NCBI GenBank assembly: GCA_023432805.1
Contig: JAEYUG010000057.1
Location: 15,077-79,076, forward strand
Reading direction: 5' to 3'
Length of the DNA: 64,000 bases
Source of the DNA: Bacteroidota bacterium
GTDB lineage: Bacteria > Bacteroidota > Ignavibacteria > SZUA-365
In this document: positions 61,563 through 64,000 of the stretch, piece after piece
Layout: every line of letters begins with the position of its first letter
Position numbering within the stretch: the first letter of the stretch is position 1
Translations under genes and position numbers: made by a program
The notes under the pieces: model-generated
What the model saw: only the letters and a program-made list of their open reading frames with translations
What the model was told of the DNA's origin: nothing
The model's database searches: none

Positions 61563-61861
61563 GATGTGGCCTCCACAGGGAGAGGAGGCAATGACTCGTA
61601 GGCGCGTTTCTGGCGCTCCTGGTGCGCGATCTCGTTGACGAACCTGCCGAACTCGGCATCGAGGTGCTCGACGAGCAGGCAGCAGGAGTATGAGCCGTCA
61701 CATGCGAGATCGTATGCGCGCTCGTGATTCTCGATGGCGACGGCCTGCATGATGTCGTTGAACGTCTTCTCCACGCGCTGAATGAACGCACGCATCGAAG
61801 TGTAGTCTATGTCGCGTCCGGTGCTCTCAGGCATCGGGACGTCCTTGAAGATCTCGACCAT
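61559..61861 (-). CDS. 100-aa accessory protein, unknown
   Basis: Start MVEIFKDVPMPESTGRD follows TTCAGGAGGCCACTC. Helical product (MRAFIQRVEKTFNDIMQAVA, FGRFVNEIAHQERQKRAY) with a Cys pair in GSYSCCLLVEHL. Part of the leftward operon ending in radC. No family recognised. Confidence 0.6.
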   Translation of the reverse strand: MVEIFKDVPMPESTGRDIDYTSMRAFIQRVEKTFNDIMQAVAIENHERAYDLACDGSYSCCLLVEHLDAEFGRFVNEIAHQERQKRAYESLPPLPVEATS

Positions 61862-62099
61862 GAGTGGCCTCCTGAATGTGCTGTGGGACAAAGGTGTGGT
61901 AGTTGTCGGCCTGCATCTCGGCGACGAGGCACTGCCGTGTGCGCACGTAGGCCGCGTTCTCCTCGTCATAATCGAGGTACTCGTCAGACAGGACGCAGTA
62001 GTCGGGATGCAGCCATTCGCATGAGCTGTGGCAGCAGGTGCGTACCTCGTCATGAACCACGATGCTGAACTCGGGCATGACGGTGATGGGATTCGGCAT
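61827..62099 (-). CDS. 90-aa Cys-containing accessory protein, unknown
   Basis: Overlaps the next gene by 35 bases. Product with Cys/His in RTCCHSSCEWLHPDYC near residues 21-35 and acidic Tyr-rich YLDYDEENAAYVRTRQC; perhaps a metal-binding patch. ATG 62099 sits two bases after the previous stop. No family recognised. Confidence 0.55.
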   Translation of the reverse strand: MPNPITVMPEFSIVVHDEVRTCCHSSCEWLHPDYCVLSDEYLDYDEENAAYVRTRQCLVAEMQADNYHTFVPQHIQEATHGRDLQGRPDA

Positions 62100-62100
62100 G

Positions 62101-62325
62101 TCAGGCCTCCACCCCTTCGTGATTGGTGAGCTTCATTCCAGGCGTCACCGCCACGAACATCGGGATGATGCGGTAGTCATCCGCGCCATCTCGTGTGATG
62201 TTCACAATCGCCGCGGTCGGCTCATCATTCAGGAAACAGGAGAAAAGCGCCATCCCCTGTGAATCGCCGCTCACAAGCGCATCGAATGCCGTCTTGTGCC
62301 ACGGTCTGATGTTCGTACCGTCCAT
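62101..62325 (-). CDS. Small accessory protein with two possible starts, unknown
   Basis: The favoured start MDGTNIRPWHKTAFDALVSG has GGAGAATGT upstream, giving 74 residues. A second ATG at 62367 (MSHTALTGLFHGEC, with GGGAG upstream) would give 88 residues and include the hairpin at 62338-62356 in the coding part. The product contains ALFSCFLNDEPTAAIVNI. No family recognised. Confidence 0.5.
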   Translation of the reverse strand: MDGTNIRPWHKTAFDALVSGDSQGMALFSCFLNDEPTAAIVNITRDGADDYRIIPMFVAVTPGMKLTNHEGVEA

Positions 62326-62337
62326 ACATTCTCCATG

Positions 62338-62356
62338 AAAAAGGCCCGTGAGGGCC
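62338..62356 (-). terminator. Hairpin with T run directly before a start codon
   Basis: On the minus strand GGCCC-TCAC-GGGCC is followed by TTTTT, ending only four bases before the GGAGAATGT ribosome site of the gene starting at 62325. It follows the stop codon at 62474 by about 120 bases. It may be a terminator for the first gene, or an attenuator for those behind it. Confidence 0.6.
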
Positions 62357-62444
62357 GTGTGAGACATACATTGACTCCCAAAGGGGATGCCCCGGCAAGG
62401 CCGTGGCCCTACCGAGGCATCTCCCGATGGGGAGGGATCTCCCA

Positions 62445-62465
62445 ACTCCCTTCCCCCGAGACGTC
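62445..62465. repeat. Copy 1 of a direct repeat (CCCTTCCCCCGARACGTC)
   Basis: ACTCCCTTCCCCCGAGACGTC lies just past the stop codon of the gene at 62474-62878. The near-identical copy at 62933-62952 (one change, A for G) lies in front of that gene, so the gene is bracketed. Candidate regulatory or recombination sequence. Confidence 0.6.
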
Positions 62466-62473
62466 CGGAGCGA

Positions 62474-62878
62474 TCAGAGCGCGATCTCCTCCTCCGATGT
62501 CACGGCCACGGCCGCCGGTGCCGCGTTCTCGCCGGTCTTGATGGTCACGACGAGGCTGCGGTCCGAGGCATGGCGGTTGATGTATCCCGTCTGCCCGTCA
62601 ACGGTCCGAACGTCCGTCGCGGGGATCCAGAGCTTGTCGTCCAGTGCGATCTTCTCGCAGTACGCATCGATCGTGGCCTGCGTGGTCTTCTTCAGTCCCT
62701 GCATCCGGAGATGCTGCTTGGCCTGTGCGACCAGGTCCGCGTGCATGACCTCGATCCGCTCTTCGGGATCGATCTCGATGCGATAGTTCTGGCGGGCAGA
62801 ACCGTTGCGTGTGCCCCATGCCTCCCCAATCGGGGTTGCCTTGAATTCCACGCCAGAGATGAGGATCGTCGTCGTCAT
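62474..62878 (-). CDS. 134-aa first gene of the right-arm leftward operon, unknown
   Basis: Start MTTTILISGVEFKATPIGEA with GGAGTTCATC; the open frame runs 18 residues further upstream. Alpha/beta product with a helical centre (EVMHADLVAQAKQHLRMQGL) and an acidic end (AVTSEEEIAL). It is the outermost right-arm gene, bracketed by an 18-base direct repeat. No family recognised. Confidence 0.65.
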   Translation of the reverse strand: MTTTILISGVEFKATPIGEAWGTRNGSARQNYRIEIDPEERIEVMHADLVAQAKQHLRMQGLKKTTQATIDAYCEKIALDDKLWIPATDVRTVDGQTGYINRHASDRSLVVTIKTGENAAPAAVAVTSEEEIAL

Positions 62879-63440
62879 GATGAACTCCATGCATAATTGG
62901 TGATATGGATGTGAGGCACCTTGCCTATCCAAATCCCTTCCCCCGAAACGTCATTCAACGCACCTGCACCCCACGCAACCCCGACCCTCCAACCCAACCT
63001 GCCTGCACGAGATTGGCCCGTACGGAAAGACTGTGCCTTAACCCGATATGACCAGCATGTGTCGCTGAAGAGGATCAGGACGTGTGCAGGCAGCGTGATG
63101 AGACTGATGGGAACGGACGGAGTGGAGGGAATCACGCCCCAGTCAGGACGTCATCTCTATGATGTATGTGAGCGAGTGAGAGCGGGGAGAGTCGCACGTC
63201 CGGTCCCTTCGGGTGTGACTTGGTCCCGTGGGGAGGGGGGACTGGTGCGCGGTCATGTGGGTGAGAGGAAAAAGCATGCTTTCCCGGTCAGCACGTGGGG
63301 CTGGCAGACGTCCCCCCCTCCCCCTTGAAGGAGCCGGGCGTCCGGGAAATACGGTCACCCTCTCACATTGCGTAGTATCTGAAATATAAAGGACCTACGG
63401 GTCCGCTGTTCGGGTGATTTTCAGGGGATTTTGGGCGGGT
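62879..63440. other. Non-coding right end of the prophage
   Basis: No gene is supported here; the open frames are poor. Contents: the second direct-repeat copy (62933-62952), a 10-base inverted repeat CTGCCTGCAC (about 62999-63008) / GTGCAGGCAG (63085-63094), G- and C-rich tracts (63225-63320) and an AT-rich patch near 63375-63395. It must hold the promoter for the leftward operon starting at 62878 and may hold sites for excision proteins. Confidence 0.5.
62933..62952. repeat. Copy 2 of the CCCTTCCCCCGARACGTC repeat
   Basis: ATCCCTTCCCCCGAAACGTC, upstream of the gene starting at 62878; the partner is at 62445-62465. Same orientation, 488 bases apart. Confidence 0.6.
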
Positions 63441-63462
63441 AGGGACTACACACGGGGACTAC
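63441..63462. promoter_or_regulatory. Two GGGGACTAC-type repeats, putative arm sites near attR
   Basis: AGGGACTAC at 63441-63449 and GGGGACTAC at 63454-63462, 13 bases apart as in the left cluster and in the same orientation, 43 bases before the attR core. Confidence 0.65.
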
Positions 63463-63504
63463 AGGGGCGTGATATGGCGTTTTTGGAGCGTGAGAAGCGA
63501 GTCT

Positions 63505-63556
63505 CATCTGACTACGGATCAGAAGGTTCGGGGTTCGAGTCCCTGCGGGCGCGCAA
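63505..63556 (+). repeat. attR core (52 bp)
   Basis: Identical to 9243-9294; carries the tRNA-Arg 3' part from the anticodon arm on, without the 5' half, so it makes no tRNA. Confidence 0.93.
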
Positions 63557-63560
63557 GAAA

Positions 63561-63592
63561 ACGGCGAAAATCGAAAGGTTTTCGCCGTTTTT
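63561..63592 (+). terminator. Displaced terminator of tRNA-Arg
   Basis: ACGGCGAAAA-TCGAAAGG-TTTTCGCCGT plus a T run, a perfect 10-bp stem. It follows the attR copy as the phage-borne one follows attL, so it served whatever tRNA-Arg 3' end lay here before insertion. Confidence 0.85.
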
Positions 63593-63596
63593 CGTT

Positions 63597-63772
63597 TCAC
63601 CCCGCGAGTCGCCCGGAGCCATTTCGATGCATTTTGGCCCCTGTTGAGGCACCGTTTCCACAAAAAACACCACAAACTCCAACGGCCTGCGCGATGCCCC
63701 TGACCTGCTCGGTCAGGTGTTGCGGTTGCACGTGCGTGTAAATCATTGTCGTGGCAATATCCGCGTGGGCCG
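63597..63772 (-). pseudogene. 3' remnant of a second tyrosine integrase
   Basis: Reading leftward, the frame gives HADIATTMIYTHVQ, the end of a tyrosine recombinase catalytic domain with the final His and the nucleophile Tyr, then about 40 residues to a TGA at 63597. Everything before the HAD motif is missing; at about 63772 the sequence changes to an unrelated gene on the other strand. The protein differs from the prophage integrase (HADISTTMIYAHVE), so it comes from another element that used the same tRNA. Confidence 0.85.
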
Positions 63773-64000
63773 AAGGTGGCCTCCCGGAGATCGTGGCCGC
63801 AGCCGCACCCGATGCCCGGCTCATGGGCGGGGACTCCTGCGAGTTCACGTTCCACAACGTGCCGATCCGGCCAAGCGAGGACCTGGTCACGCTCGCCGAG
63901 ATCATCGCTGCGCACCGGCCGGAGGACCGCATCTGGAACATCCGCTACTGGGTCTCGGGCGACAGCGCACCGGAGACGTTCTCGACGCGGCCGCAGTTCT
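63742..64000 (+). CDS. 5'-truncated gene running off the window, unknown
   Basis: Open after a TAA at 63739-63741; protein-like from about 63772: GGLPEIVAAAAPDARLMGGD, then FTFHNVPIRPSEDLVTLAEI and RPEDRIWNIRYWV. No start codon belongs to this frame near the junction with the integrase remnant, so the 5' end was probably lost in the same deletion. Continues beyond 64000. No family identified. Confidence 0.5.
   Translation, partial: MIVVAISAWAEGGLPEIVAAAAPDARLMGGDSCEFTFHNVPIRPSEDLVTLAEIIAAHRPEDRIWNIRYWVSGDSAPETFSTRPQF

Larger units (their letters stand above)
9243..63556. mobile_element. Complete tRNA-integrated temperate podovirus-like prophage (54,262 bp excised)
   Basis: It is bounded by 52-bp identical repeats overlapping tRNA-Arg(ACG), with an intact-looking integrase at the left end. 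It contains full replication (primase, helicase, RecT-like), packaging (TerL, TerS-like), head (portal, scaffold, capsid), connector, ejection and lysis (amidase, holin-like) modules, plus accessory genes. No tail tube, sheath or tape-measure gene was seen, and the portal is of the P22 type, so a short tail is inferred. No frameshift is obvious in the main genes, so the phage may still be active. Confidence 0.93.

Noticed and set aside
63175..63260. Sequence GGGGAGAGTCGCACGTCCGGT resembling a conserved stretch seen near group II intron ends
   Set aside because: No reverse transcriptase or other intron domains are nearby, and no 5' GUGCGAC-type boundary could be placed; the likeness covers only about 20 bases in GC-rich sequence.
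62921..63328. Rightward 135-codon frame at the prophage right end
   Set aside because: Pro/Gly/Arg-rich with no start signal; reads through G-runs and a regulatory-looking region.

Overview
The window is a stretch of high-GC bacterial chromosome (about 1-9.2 kb) followed by an apparently complete 54.3 kb prophage (about 9.24-63.56 kb) inserted in a tRNA-Arg gene, and a short scar of an older element at the right edge (63.6-64.0 kb). The host looks like a Gram-negative bacterium of the Bacteroidota/Chlorobi (FCB) side: it has a Y_Y_Y-type sensor tail, a PspC/LiaF-like membrane-stress pair, an outer-membrane beta-barrel protein, and signal peptides ending in A-x-A-Q. This placement is inference; there is no rRNA or other decisive marker. 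Host genes include a pcrA/uvrD helicase, lysS and a SpoIIE/RsbU-type phosphatase. Two convergent intergenic gaps hold tandem arrays of small GGACG-rich palindromes.

The prophage is bounded by 52-bp perfect direct repeats (9243-9294 and 63505-63556) that copy the 3' part of tRNA-Arg(ACG). A tyrosine integrase lies next to attL and reads towards it. Copies of GGGGACTAC near both ends look like integrase arm-type sites. A rightward early block (10.98-19.73 kb, genes mostly overlapping by a few bases) encodes small unknown proteins, a RecT-like annealing protein, an archaeo-eukaryotic-type primase, a possible SSB-like protein, a DnaB-type helicase and a DUF932 protein. There is no DNA polymerase, so host polymerase is presumably used. 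An AT-rich secreted-protein gene behind a terminator separates it from the rightward late block (20.4-55.6 kb): P22-type portal, scaffold, major capsid, three connector-like proteins, a 1094-aa tail/nozzle-like protein, a Cys-rich signal-peptide protein, two ejection-like proteins, a 4734-aa giant protein, amidase, holin-like protein and large terminase. No tail tube, sheath or tape measure is seen, so a short-tailed (podovirus) virion is inferred.

The outstanding feature is the 14.2 kb gene for the 4734-aa protein, 26% of the phage. It has the signatures of a two-double-psi-beta-barrel RNA polymerase (DHDGD at residues 2489-2493, matching DxDGD; an upstream DG..ISP segment with lysines at 2093 and 2122), an HEYAH zincin-like motif (1426-1430) and a GPRGG basic adaptor-like motif (1210-1214). 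It lies beside the ejection genes, so it could be a virion-carried polymerase that transcribes the incoming genome, as proposed for crAss-like phages, but here in a temperate phage.

The right arm (55.5-62.9 kb) is mostly leftward and accessory: a membrane-anchored AT-rich gene, a TerS-like protein, a small nuclease, a DHH-like protein convergent with a beta-class DNA methyltransferase, a RadC/JAB protein and several small unknowns. No CI-like repressor was recognised. Right of attR, the 3' end of a second integrase and a 5'-truncated chromosomal gene indicate that the same tRNA was used before by an element now largely deleted.
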